Assembly (NCBI GenBank): GCA_016234525.1
Contig: JACRBK010000348.1
Coordinates: 1-14,098, forward strand
Reading direction: 5' to 3'
Source: Chloroflexota bacterium
GTDB taxonomy: Bacteria > Chloroflexota > Anaerolineae > Aggregatilineales > Aggregatilineaceae
Length of the DNA stretch: 14,098 bases
This document shows positions 6,814-14,018 of the stretch, piece by piece (positions within the stretch are counted from its first letter, which is position 1; the number at the start of each line of letters is the position of its first letter). The position numbers were made by a program, and so were the translations under genes. Below the pieces are notes generated by a model. That model saw only the letters and a list, made by a program, of their open reading frames with translations. It searched no databases and was not told the DNA's origin.

Positions 6814-8283
6814 ATGAATCTACACCAAAGCATTTGCCAACTGCTGCGGGATGTCGGACCAGGACAGGTGAGCCAGTCTCCCTATGACACCGCGTGGGTC
6901 GCGCGGTTGAGCGAATTGGGAGAACCGCATGGGGAGTCAGCGCTGGAATGGCTCCGCCAACATCAACTTGCTGACGGCAGTTGGGGCGCGCCTCAACCCA
7001 CTTATTATCATGATCGCCTGATCTGCACCCTAGCGGCCATGACGGCGTTGGCCCGTTATGGCAAACCGCAGGATCGTACCCGCTGGCAGCGCGCGCAAAT
7101 GGCGCTTAATGTGATCTCTAAAGGATTGCAGGCCGATCCTGCTGGGGCAACTGTCGGATTTGAGATGATCGCCCCCACGCTAATGAGCGAAGCGATCCAG
7201 TTAGGGATTCTCCCGGCAGAAAATGACGGCATCCTGGCCGACCTGACACGCTATCGGGCGCTCAAACTGGCCCGGCTGCCGGGTGGCATGGTGAATCGTT
7301 TTGTCAGCACCGCTTTCTCTGCTGAGATGGCAGGTCCAGACGGCCAACACCTGTTAGATATAGACAACCTGCAAGAAAGCAACGGATCTATCGGTCACAG
7401 CCCATCCGCCACCGCCTATTTCGCGATTCATGTGCGGCGCGAAGATCAGCGAGCGCTAGAATATCTGCGCGCCACCGCCAACGAAGGCGCTGTACCGGCG
7501 TTTGCCCCGTTTGATGTTTTCGAGCGCGCCTGGACGCTGTGGAATCTCTCGCTGATCAGGCCGCTTGATCCTGAGATTTTGGCGCTCTGCCAACCTCATG
7601 CTGAGTTTTTGAAGAACGCCTGGCGGCCCGGCAAAGGTGTTGGTTTCTCAACGGGATATTCAGCCAACGATGGCGACGATACCGGGCTGGTTTTTGAAGT
7701 CCTGGCGCGCTACTGCTGCCAGATGGACCTGGACGCGATCAAGAGTTACGAAGAGTCCGACTGGTTCCGCTGTTATCCTATCGAATCTAATCCTTCGATC
7801 AGCGCCAATATTCATATTTTAGGGGCGCTGCGTGAGGCGGGCCTGGGCATTGATGATTCCCGCGTCTTTAAGATCGTGCTGTTTTTGCGGCGCGTGCAAA
7901 CCATGAAATTATTCTGGTTCGATAAGTGGCACACCTCACCCTATTATTCCACGGCCCATGCCATCATGAATGTGGTGGGATTAGATGACACCACCCTCGA
8001 AGATGCCGTATACTGGATTTTAGAGACTCAAAACCCTGACGGTTCCTGGGGCTACTATATGCCCACCGCCGAAGAAACCGCTTACTGTCTGCAAGCTCTG
8101 GCGATCTGGAAACGGCACGGACACACCGTGCCAGAGTCAGCGCTCAAACGCGGCGCGACATGGTTAGCCGATCACGCTGATCCGCCCTATCCGCCGTTGT
8201 GGATTGTAAAATGCCTGTATTCGCCCATTCACCTGGTGCGCTCAGCGATTCTCAGCGCACTCATGTTAGTCGAGCAGGGATAG
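6814..8283 (+). CDS. Class II diterpene cyclase, Rv3377c-like (halimadienyl/kolavenyl diphosphate synthase type)
   Basis: Protonation-initiated cyclase that should convert geranylgeranyl diphosphate to a bicyclic diterpenyl diphosphate with the diphosphate kept. It resembles M. tuberculosis Rv3377c (tuberculosinyl/halimadienyl diphosphate synthase) from end to end, 489 against about 500 residues. Shared blocks include SPYDTAWVA (22-30), a QW-type repeat QLADGSWG (51-58), ATVGFEMIAPTLMSEA, DIDNLQESNGSIGHSPSATAYFA, NPSISANIHILGALREAG and TQNPDGSWG with TAEETAYC (405-425). The acid motif is D286-G-D-D289, a canonical DxDD with Asp288 as likely proton donor. There is no DDxxD class I motif, so ionisation must be done by the neighbouring enzyme. 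The ring skeleton (halimane, clerodane, labdane) cannot be told. ATG 6814 has GGGGA upstream. The histidine kinase starts 4 bp after its stop. Confidence 0.92.
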   Translation: MNLHQSICQLLRDVGPGQVSQSPYDTAWVARLSELGEPHGESALEWLRQHQLADGSWGAPQPTYYHDRLICTLAAMTALARYGKPQDRTRWQRAQMALNVISKGLQADPAGATVGFEMIAPTLMSEAIQLGILPAENDGILADLTRYRALKLARLPGGMVNRFVSTAFSAEMAGPDGQHLLDIDNLQESNGSIGHSPSATAYFAIHVRREDQRALEYLRATANEGAVPAFAPFDVFERAWTLWNLSLIRPLDPEILALCQPHAEFLKNAWRPGKGVGFSTGYSANDGDDTGLVFEVLARYCCQMDLDAIKSYEESDWFRCYPIESNPSISANIHILGALREAGLGIDDSRVFKIVLFLRRVQTMKLFWFDKWHTSPYYSTAHAIMNVVGLDDTTLEDAVYWILETQNPDGSWGYYMPTAEETAYCLQALAIWKRHGHTVPESALKRGATWLADHADPPYPPLWIVKCLYSPIHLVRSAILSALMLVEQG

Positions 8284-8287
8284 AACC

Positions 8288-10003
8288 ATGATCAAAGTAA
8301 TCAACCGCCTGATTGACGTTCCTACCACAGACTCTGGCGATGCGCGCCGCCGCAAGCTGCTAAATATCCTGCTGCTGGGGGTCGGTGGGCTAGACCTCGC
8401 AATGGTTATTCTCACCCTCGTGGCACTCTTGTTGGGCAGCGCTGGTCAAGCGTGGGAAGGTGTGCTGCTGCTGGCAAGTGGGCTGATTATGTTGGCCGGG
8501 GTGGGGATCATTTTTGCGATCAACCACTACCGTTCTGGGGCATTAGCGAGCGCGTTGTTTTTACTGCTGCTCATTGCCGTGTCGGCCTTTGCCGATCAAC
8601 CAATAGAAATTGCCAGCGGGCGCAGCACATTTATCTTTGCCATTCCTATCATTATGGCAAGCGTGCTGCTGCTGCCCTATACCAGTTTTATCGCAGCGGC
8701 ATTGGTGGGAATCGTCGCCAGCATTCTCGCCGTGAGCGCCGAGATCGTTCCCAACGTTCCGGCTATCTTGGGCTTCTTCGTCATTGCACTGGTATCGTGG
8801 CTTTCGGCACGCAGCCTGGAGCGCGCCCTGGTCGAACTGCAAGCCATCAACCGCGAGTTGGATCAGCGTGTGGCTGACCGCACCCGCGACCTGGCCGAAG
8901 CACTGCTCCGCGTCCAGGCTGAGTCGAGCAAAAACCAGGCCATTCTTGAAAGTATAGCCGACGGTGTGATCGTTTTTGACAACGATGATAAAGTGATGGT
9001 CGCCAACCCGGCCCTCTCCCAATATATCGACATGCCCACCGAACAGATCGCGGGTAAAGATGTTGAAACGCTGATGGCTGAGCGTGTCACCCCGGCAGAC
9101 CGCGCGACCCTGGTAACGCTGCTCAAAGACCAGGACGCGCCGCGCACTGGCACTCGTTTCCAGTTGGGCAAAAAGACCTTCTCGGTCAGTGTGGCCGCCG
9201 TCCGCACCAACGAAGGGGATCGTATGGGGAATGTGATGGTACTGCGCGATTTCACCCGCGAGGCCGAACTCGAACGTATGAAAAGCGCGTTTGTATCCAC
9301 CGCCTCACACGAACTGCGCACGCCTCTAAACGCTATTTTGGGCTACAGCGACATGCTCAAAGAAGCGGTCTATGGCCCGCTGTCGCAGCCGCAAACCTCC
9401 ACGATGGACCGGATTATGGCGAACACCAAACGAATGCTGAATCTGGTCAACAACATTCTTGATCAGGCGCAGATCGAAGCCGGGCAGCTTCGTATCAACC
9501 CATATAATTTCTCGGTGAAAGAACTGCTCAACGACCTGGAATCGATGATGCAGGTCCTGGCTGAGCAAAAAGGGCTGCAATTTATCACGAAAGTGGATGA
9601 TAACGTACCGGATCAACTTCGCAGCGATGCCCAGCGCCTCCACCAAATTTTGGTTAATCTGGTCGGAAATGCTGTCAAGTTCACCCAAAAGGGATCGGTG
9701 ACGGTTCATGTCAGCAGTCCTGATCCGGAACACTGGGCGCTCAAAGTGATTGACACCGGGGCCGGAATGCCTGAAGACGCACTCACTTATATTTTCGAAG
9801 CGTTCCGCCAGGTAGACGGCACGGTGACACGTAGACATGCAGGAACCGGGTTAGGATTGGCGATTGTGCGTCAATTAGCCAATCTGCTCGGCGGTGATGT
9901 GACAGTTGCCAGCAAGTTGGGCGAAGGCAGCACGTTCACGGTGCTGCTGCCATTGGTCAAGGCGCAAGAAGAGCCACAAGGCGAAGAATTGGAGACAATG
10001 TAA
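8288..10003 (+). CDS. Membrane histidine kinase with PAS domain
   Basis: Sensor kinase that autophosphorylates and passes phosphate to a response regulator, most likely the next gene's product. The 571 residues divide into an N-terminal block of about six membrane helices (24-175) with almost no extracellular loop, a coiled-coil linker (175-217), a PAS domain (about 216-326), HisKA with SHELRTPL and phospho-acceptor His341, and a HATPase with N-box HQILVNLVGNAVKFT (452-466), G1 DTGAGMP (489-495), F-box FEAFRQVD (503-510) and G2 GTGLGLAIV (519-527). All catalytic motifs are intact. The compact membrane sensor suggests that it reads a signal in the bilayer, which is inference. The ATG lies 4 bp after the cyclase stop, with its ribosome site (AGGGATAG) inside the cyclase end, and the stop overlaps the next ATG, so co-translation is likely. 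Confidence 0.93.
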   Translation: MIKVINRLIDVPTTDSGDARRRKLLNILLLGVGGLDLAMVILTLVALLLGSAGQAWEGVLLLASGLIMLAGVGIIFAINHYRSGALASALFLLLLIAVSAFADQPIEIASGRSTFIFAIPIIMASVLLLPYTSFIAAALVGIVASILAVSAEIVPNVPAILGFFVIALVSWLSARSLERALVELQAINRELDQRVADRTRDLAEALLRVQAESSKNQAILESIADGVIVFDNDDKVMVANPALSQYIDMPTEQIAGKDVETLMAERVTPADRATLVTLLKDQDAPRTGTRFQLGKKTFSVSVAAVRTNEGDRMGNVMVLRDFTREAELERMKSAFVSTASHELRTPLNAILGYSDMLKEAVYGPLSQPQTSTMDRIMANTKRMLNLVNNILDQAQIEAGQLRINPYNFSVKELLNDLESMMQVLAEQKGLQFITKVDDNVPDQLRSDAQRLHQILVNLVGNAVKFTQKGSVTVHVSSPDPEHWALKVIDTGAGMPEDALTYIFEAFRQVDGTVTRRHAGTGLGLAIVRQLANLLGGDVTVASKLGEGSTFTVLLPLVKAQEEPQGEELETM

Positions 10004-10566
10004 TGAGTGAAGTGCCTGAAGATAAAGGTCTGGCGCTCGTGATCGAGGACGATTTCGACGCTTCGGTGATTTTCGCCAAGGCGCTCGAAGTATTGGGGTT
10101 TAAACCCGAAGTGATTTCGACGGGCAGCGAAGCCCAAGAGCGGTTGAAAACCAGCATACCCAAGATTGTTATCTTGGACCTGCACCTGCCCGAAGTCGTC
10201 GGCACCGACCTGCTGCGCCAGATTCGACAGGACGAACGCCTGAAAGAAACCCGCGTGATCGTCGCCTCTGCCGACCCGCGTATGGCCGATCTGATCCATG
10301 ATGATGCCGATCTGGTGCTGCTCAAGCCGACCACCTTCAGCCAGGTGCGCGACCTGGCCGAGCGGCTGCTTTCTAGATCGCGTACCAAGAGCAAGCCCCG
10401 TACTCAAGAGGGGACGCCAACACCGCCCACACCCAGCGTTACGCCGCCCGCGCCTGCTGCGCTTGATTCTGCTTCAGAAAAAGCAACCGCGCCTGCGACT
10501 CCCGCCCCAACAGAGCCTGACACGCTGCCCGTACCCGCCGAACCGCCCACCCCATCAACTCCCTGA
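10003..10566 (+). CDS. Receiver-only response regulator with Pro/Ala-rich tail
   Basis: A CheY-like receiver domain fills residues 9-125. The acidic pocket Glu15-Asp16-Asp17, phospho-acceptor Asp59 (in VILDLHLPE), Ser89 and the conserved Lys108-Pro109 are all present, so it should be phosphorylated. Its ATG overlaps the kinase stop (TAATG), which marks the two as a cognate pair. After a short basic segment (SRSRTKSKPRT) the last 50 or so residues are low-complexity Pro, Thr, Ala and Glu with no DNA-binding or enzymatic domain. It must act through protein contacts or as a phosphorelay element. It is the last gene of the rightward cluster; a 6-bp hairpin (10551-10556 / 10573-10578) at its end has no T-run and is not a convincing terminator. 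Confidence 0.9.
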   Translation: MSEVPEDKGLALVIEDDFDASVIFAKALEVLGFKPEVISTGSEAQERLKTSIPKIVILDLHLPEVVGTDLLRQIRQDERLKETRVIVASADPRMADLIHDDADLVLLKPTTFSQVRDLAERLLSRSRTKSKPRTQEGTPTPPTPSVTPPAPAALDSASEKATAPATPAPTEPDTLPVPAEPPTPSTP

Positions 10567-10581
10567 TTATCGGATGGGCAA

Positions 10582-10610
10582 TTGACCGCCGTTCTCCTGC
10601 CCGCTAGAAT
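10582..10610 (+). promoter_or_regulatory. Sigma-70-type promoter for the SDR-like gene
   Basis: TTGACC (10582-10587), a 17-bp spacer and TAGAAT (10605-10610) match the consensus at five of six positions each. Transcription would begin near 10617, about 36 nt before the ATG at 10653. This separates the SDR gene from the upstream two-component genes. Confidence 0.6.
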
Positions 10611-10652
10611 GGTGCAGTGTGCGGTTCAGCAGAACGGGGAAATTAAACGGGG

Positions 10653-11462
10653 ATGGCAAGGCGCAACTGGAATAAAGTATTTGTGACCGGGGCTACGAGC
10701 TTTATCGGGCTGCGTGTGGTGACCGAACTGGTTAACGCAGGGGCCGATGTGACGGTGCTGGTGCGCCCGGATCATGAAGAAAAATTGGGAACACTGCGCC
10801 GCCATGTTCGCCTGGTCTATGGGGATGTCTGGAACATCGCCAGCCTGAAAGGGCGATCACGCGGGCATGGCGTGGTGATTCATCTGGTGGGCAGTCTGCA
10901 CGCCCAACCCGAACACGGCCAAACCTTCCAGCAAATCAATCTGGTATCGGCCCGCAACGCGATCAGCATGGCGATCAGCGACGGTGTTCCCTATTTTGTG
11001 CTGCTCAGCACCGTGTCTAATCCGCCGGGTGTATCCATCGAATATTTGCGCAGCAAACGTACCGCAGAAGAATATTTGCGCAGCAGCGGCTTGCGCTGGG
11101 CGGTCGTTCGCGCCCCGATCCTGTTTGATCGCCAACAAAGCGGCGGATTGTTTTTCGCCCTGCTCTCGCGGATCGGATCGCTGCCTCTACTGCGCGTATT
11201 TTTCGGGCGGCGCGCCCCTTTGCCCGTCGATATTGTGGCGCGCGGAATCGCTCAGATTGCGCTGCAAACCGAACTGCCGCGTGACCGCCTCTTTTTCGCC
11301 GGGAATTTACGCCGCCTGGGGCGTCTCAAAAAAAACCGGCGTCTGCGTCTGGCGCTGCCCCGGCTTCCGCGTCGTTCGAGCGGGCGACCACGCGCCCACC
11401 CGCCTGAAGATGAAACGCCGTTTGGTTGGCTGCCGCCTCCACCGCCCTCCGACGATGATTAG
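10653..11462 (+). CDS. NAD(P)-binding protein, atypical extended SDR (NDUFA9-like)
   Basis: Rossmann-fold protein of the NAD-dependent epimerase / NmrA-like group, often annotated as a complex I NDUFA9-type protein. The nucleotide-binding loop TGATSFIG (residues 12-19) sits in the first beta-alpha unit, followed by GDVWN (57-61), a VVIHLVG strand (74-80), and a YxxxK pair Tyr131-Lys135 in YLRSK. LRWAVVRAPILF (147-158) is typical of the family. The C-terminal 50 residues are unusual: a strongly basic stretch (about 220-248), then a Pro run and SDDD. The length of 269 is a little short for extended SDRs, because the usual C-terminal substrate domain is reduced. The substrate is unknown; a real oxidoreductase, a quinone-related chaperone or a redox sensor are all possible. 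The gene converges on pdxT, with stops 10 bp apart. Confidence 0.75.
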   Translation: MARRNWNKVFVTGATSFIGLRVVTELVNAGADVTVLVRPDHEEKLGTLRRHVRLVYGDVWNIASLKGRSRGHGVVIHLVGSLHAQPEHGQTFQQINLVSARNAISMAISDGVPYFVLLSTVSNPPGVSIEYLRSKRTAEEYLRSSGLRWAVVRAPILFDRQQSGGLFFALLSRIGSLPLLRVFFGRRAPLPVDIVARGIAQIALQTELPRDRLFFAGNLRRLGRLKKNRRLRLALPRLPRRSSGRPRAHPPEDETPFGWLPPPPPSDDD

Positions 11463-11472
11463 CCACTGGACG

Positions 11473-12039
11473 TTACCCGCCAACCATCTCCAAGAAATAG
11501 CGATGGAATCGATCATCCGGCGTTAGTTCGGGATGAAAGGCCGTTGCCAGCCAATGCCGCTGCCGCACCGCGACGATCCCGCCTTCCGGCAGCCGGGCCA
11601 AAACCTGCACCCCCGCGCTGACTCCGGTCACCAGCGGCGCGCGGATAAACACAGCGCGGAACGGGTCCGAGCCAAGTTCCGGTACGGTCAAATCAGTTTC
11701 GAAACTGTCCACCTGCCGCCCGAAGGCGTTACGGTTCACCTGAATATCCATCACACCGATCAAAGGTTGATCGCGCCCAATGTCTTTTGCTAACATGATC
11801 ATTCCGGCGCAGGTTCCCCATACCGGCTTGCTAATGGCGAATCGGTACAAAGGTTCCAACAGGCGATATGCTACCGCGAGCTTGCCGATGGTGGTGCTTT
11901 CGCCGCCAGGGATGATCAGCGCGTCCAAGTCATCTAACTGCGCGGGAAGGCGCACCTCGACAGCGTTTGCACCCAGGCTGCGCAGTGTTTTTTCGTGTTC
12001 AATGAAAGCGCCTTGCAGCGCTAATACTCCGATATTCAT
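11473..12039 (-). CDS. pdxT: Pyridoxal 5'-phosphate synthase glutaminase subunit
   Basis: Class I glutamine amidotransferase that splits glutamine and channels ammonia to PdxS, which makes pyridoxal phosphate (vitamin B6) from ribose 5-phosphate and glyceraldehyde 3-phosphate. The 188-residue protein starts MNIGVLALQGAF, has PGGEST (residues 44-49), nucleophile Cys77 in WGTCAGM, and His169/Glu171 in FHPEL, completing the triad. The start is set at ATG 12039, which has AAGAGGG seven bases upstream. An earlier in-frame ATG at 12060 adds MIQEGAV but would put that ribosome site inside the coding region. pdxS is usually next door but is absent from this window, so it must lie elsewhere. The gene follows panC by about 100 bp. 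Confidence 0.95.
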   Translation of the reverse strand: MNIGVLALQGAFIEHEKTLRSLGANAVEVRLPAQLDDLDALIIPGGESTTIGKLAVAYRLLEPLYRFAISKPVWGTCAGMIMLAKDIGRDQPLIGVMDIQVNRNAFGRQVDSFETDLTVPELGSDPFRAVFIRAPLVTGVSAGVQVLARLPEGGIVAVRQRHWLATAFHPELTPDDRFHRYFLEMVGG

Positions 12040-12072
12040 GACTGCACCCTCTTGAATCATTGACTCAAACCG

Positions 12073-12101
12073 AATGTAATGCGCATCAAGACGGGTGACA
12101 A
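12073..12101 (-). promoter_or_regulatory. Candidate promoter of pdxT
   Basis: On the reverse strand TTGTCA (12101-12096, five of six) is followed after 17 bp by TACATT (12078-12073, four of six). Transcription would start near 12066, about 27 nt before the ATG at 12039. This would allow pdxT to be expressed apart from panC. Confidence 0.4.
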
Positions 12102-12113
12102 GATCAATGGTGT

Positions 12114-12145
12114 TATTTGGTTCTATTCGGTATTTGGTTCTATTC
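12114..12145. repeat. Two tandem copies of a 15-bp direct repeat at the panC end
   Basis: TATTTGGTTCTATTC occurs at 12114-12128 and 12131-12145, separated by GG (period 17). The second copy includes the panC stop codon. It looks like a small tandem duplication and gives no recognisable regulatory site. Confidence 0.8.
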
Positions 12146-12988
12146 AGTCTGCCCGCCCAGCACGAAATTATCGATCAGCCGCACTGCCCCGATGAAAACC
12201 GCCATACTCAGCAGCACATGCTCGGCATTCCCCGCTAATTCTTGCAGCGAGATTGGATCGGCGGCGCTGACATAATCCAGCCGGGCCAGCGGCTCAGCTT
12301 CGATCACCTGCTGCATGGTCGTGCGCAGATGCCCGGCTTCCCGCCGCCCCTGCTGCCATTCTGACTCTGCCGCTTTGAGCGCGCGGTGCAGCACCAACGC
12401 CGCCTGCCGTTCATCTGATTTCAGGCGCAGATTGCGGCTGCTCATCGCCAGGCCATCCGGTTCGCGCACAATCGGGCAGATCACCATTTCCAGGTTAAAA
12501 GCCAGATCGCGCACCATCTGGCGAAGTACAGCGGCCTGCTGCGCGTCTTTTTGCCCGAAATAGGCGCGCGTCGGTTCAAAGACGTTAAACAACTTGGCGA
12601 CCACCGTCGCCACGCCCCGAAAATGCCCCGGACGTGACGCGCCTTCAAGCGGCAGCGTGATCTGTTCCAGGTCGACATAAGTCTGGTAACCGGGCGGGTA
12701 CACTTCATCTTCAGGCGGCGCCCATACCAGATCAACCCCTTCGGTCCGCAGCAGTTCGCAGTCACGTTCTAACTGGCGGGGATAAGCGTCGAGATCGTCG
12801 CGCCGGTTAAACTGGATCGGATTGACAAAAATACTCACGCCCACCCGGTCATTTTCGGCCCGCGCTCGCCGCACTAACGATAAATGCCCCTCGTGCAGCG
12901 TCCCCATCGTAGGGATCAATCCCCACGTCAGCCAGGGATCATCTCGCCGCGCTGCCCGCACTTCTTGAACCGTCGTAGTAACGATCAT
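12140..12988 (-). CDS. panC: Pantothenate synthetase (pantoate--beta-alanine ligase)
   Basis: Cytoplasmic ligase that joins pantoate and beta-alanine using ATP (with AMP and diphosphate released), the last step of vitamin B5 synthesis before coenzyme A. The 282-residue protein has the usual length. Nucleotidyltransferase-superfamily motifs are intact: IPTMGTLHEGH with the HxGH box at residues 32-35, FVNPIQF (54-60), PLEGASRPGHFRGVATVV (113-130), YFGQKD (143-148), and DGLAMSSRN (178-186), the KMSKS-like loop. The ATG at 12988 has GAGGGG upstream. panB and panD are not seen nearby. It lies between the EamA transporter and pdxT, all leftward, so the three could share transcripts, though a terminator-like repeat separates it from the transporter gene. 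Confidence 0.97.
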   Translation of the reverse strand: MIVTTTVQEVRAARRDDPWLTWGLIPTMGTLHEGHLSLVRRARAENDRVGVSIFVNPIQFNRRDDLDAYPRQLERDCELLRTEGVDLVWAPPEDEVYPPGYQTYVDLEQITLPLEGASRPGHFRGVATVVAKLFNVFEPTRAYFGQKDAQQAAVLRQMVRDLAFNLEMVICPIVREPDGLAMSSRNLRLKSDERQAALVLHRALKAAESEWQQGRREAGHLRTTMQQVIEAEPLARLDYVSAADPISLQELAGNAEHVLLSMAVFIGAVRLIDNFVLGGQTE

Positions 12989-13030
12989 ACTTCCCCTCTG
13001 AAGTCTCTTAACCGGATCAAACGAGTCTTT

Positions 13031-13093
13031 AGTGGTTAGTTTTTAGTAAAAACAGCCTTCGCTGCCGCCTGTTTTTATGGACAACTAACCACT
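13031..13093. terminator. Nested inverted repeat, likely bidirectional terminator
   Basis: The outer arms at 13031-13040 and 13084-13093 (AGTGGTTAGT and its complement) match perfectly. Inside them, TAAAAACAG (13047-13055) and CTGTTTTTA (13069-13077) also match perfectly, leaving a 13-nt GC-rich loop and a 6+6-nt internal loop. The A/T-run flanks of the inner stem give each strand a U-tract. It lies between the stop of the EamA gene and the start of panC, where a terminator for the former is expected. It could also be a small intergenic repeat element; no target-site duplication was seen. Confidence 0.5.
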
Positions 13094-13101
13094 CTATTCA
13101 C

Positions 13102-14016
13102 TCAAATCCCTTCGCCATCCACGCCGACAAGACGCCGCCGGAGAACGATCGCGCCTCGCGGCAGTACGCCCGTCACCAGCGCTGTCCCGATGAGAATCAC
13201 CGCGCAGCCGGTCAGCATCGGGACGGTGATCAGTTCACCGAGAAACAGCGCACCCCAGATCATGCTGAAAGCTGGCAGCAAAAAGGTGACGGTCAGCGCA
13301 TTGGTCGGCCCGATGTCAGCGATCAGCCGAAAATAGAGCACATAGGCCAGCGCCGTAGAGAATAACGCCAATGCCAGCACACACAAAATCACTTTGGCGG
13401 ATGGAGATTCGGCAGGCAGGGCCACCGGGACCAGCGGCATCAAAAACACGCTGGCGGCTAACTGGCTGCCCACCGCGATCCCCAACGGCGGCACACCTGC
13501 CGCATTACGCCGCGTGAAGGTACTCGCCAGCCCATAAAAGCCCGCCGCGCACAGCGAAGCGGCCATCGAAAAAAGTACTGCGCCCGACAGTGCCAGGGGT
13601 CCTGCACCCGTCGCTAGAGCAACTCCGGCAATGCCCAGCGCGATCCCGGCCAGTTTTTTCAGCGTCAAAGCCTCTTTGATCCAGGCGGCAGCGATCAGCG
13701 CCCCGAATAACGGGCTGGTCGCATTCAGCGTCGCCGCCAATGAAGCGGTTAAATGCAGTTCCGCCGTTGCGATCAGCACAAACGGAACCGCCGAATTGAG
13801 CAGACCGACCGCCGCGTATAACCGCCAATGCTGGCGCCAATCAAGTCGCTGTCGGGCCGCTGATGCATAACCTAACAACACCAGCCCGGCGATCAGCACC
13901 CGCGCCTCGACTAACACAATCGGACCTAAGACGGGTGCAGCCACGCGCATGAAAATAAACGATCCGCCCCACAGGGCAGCCAACAAAAAGAGCCGCGCCA
14001 GGTCAACAGGTCGCAT
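13102..14016 (-). CDS. EamA/DMT-family transporter
   Basis: Inner-membrane protein of the drug/metabolite transporter superfamily with 304 residues and about ten hydrophobic helices. These form two EamA repeats of five: the first covers roughly residues 5-135, with LFLLAALWGGSFIFMRVAAP at its start and NATSPLFGALIAAAWIKEALTLKKLAGIALGIAGV at its end. The second covers about 145-285, with the matching NALTVTFLLPAFSMIWGALFLGELI. Members export or import amino acids, nucleosides or other small molecules; the substrate is not predictable. The start ATG 14016 lies 2 bp after the stop of the upstream gene, with the ribosome site AGGAGGG inside that gene's last codons, so the two are coupled. The last residues (RGAIVLRRRLVGVDGEGI) are a basic cytoplasmic tail. 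Confidence 0.92.
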   Translation of the reverse strand: MRPVDLARLFLLAALWGGSFIFMRVAAPVLGPIVLVEARVLIAGLVLLGYASAARQRLDWRQHWRLYAAVGLLNSAVPFVLIATAELHLTASLAATLNATSPLFGALIAAAWIKEALTLKKLAGIALGIAGVALATGAGPLALSGAVLFSMAASLCAAGFYGLASTFTRRNAAGVPPLGIAVGSQLAASVFLMPLVPVALPAESPSAKVILCVLALALFSTALAYVLYFRLIADIGPTNALTVTFLLPAFSMIWGALFLGELITVPMLTGCAVILIGTALVTGVLPRGAIVLRRRLVGVDGEGI

Positions 14017-14018
14017 GA

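Noticed and set aside
6814..8283. Squalene-hopene cyclase or class I/II bifunctional terpene synthase
   Set aside because: The protein is too short for squalene-hopene cyclase (about 630 residues), has few QW repeats and no DDxxD motif; it aligns with Rv3377c throughout.
9326..10407. Leftward open frames of 145-178 codons across the kinase and regulator genes
   Set aside because: The kinase and receiver motifs on the plus strand are intact; the antisense frames reflect G+C-rich codon bias.
10551..10578. Terminator after the response regulator gene
   Set aside because: CCCATC/GATGGG gives only 6 bp with a 16-nt loop and no T-run on the plus strand.
10984..11526. A 180-codon rightward frame overlapping the SDR gene
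   Set aside because: The product is Cys-rich nonsense in another frame, and the overlapping frame holds the Rossmann motifs with its own promoter and ATG.
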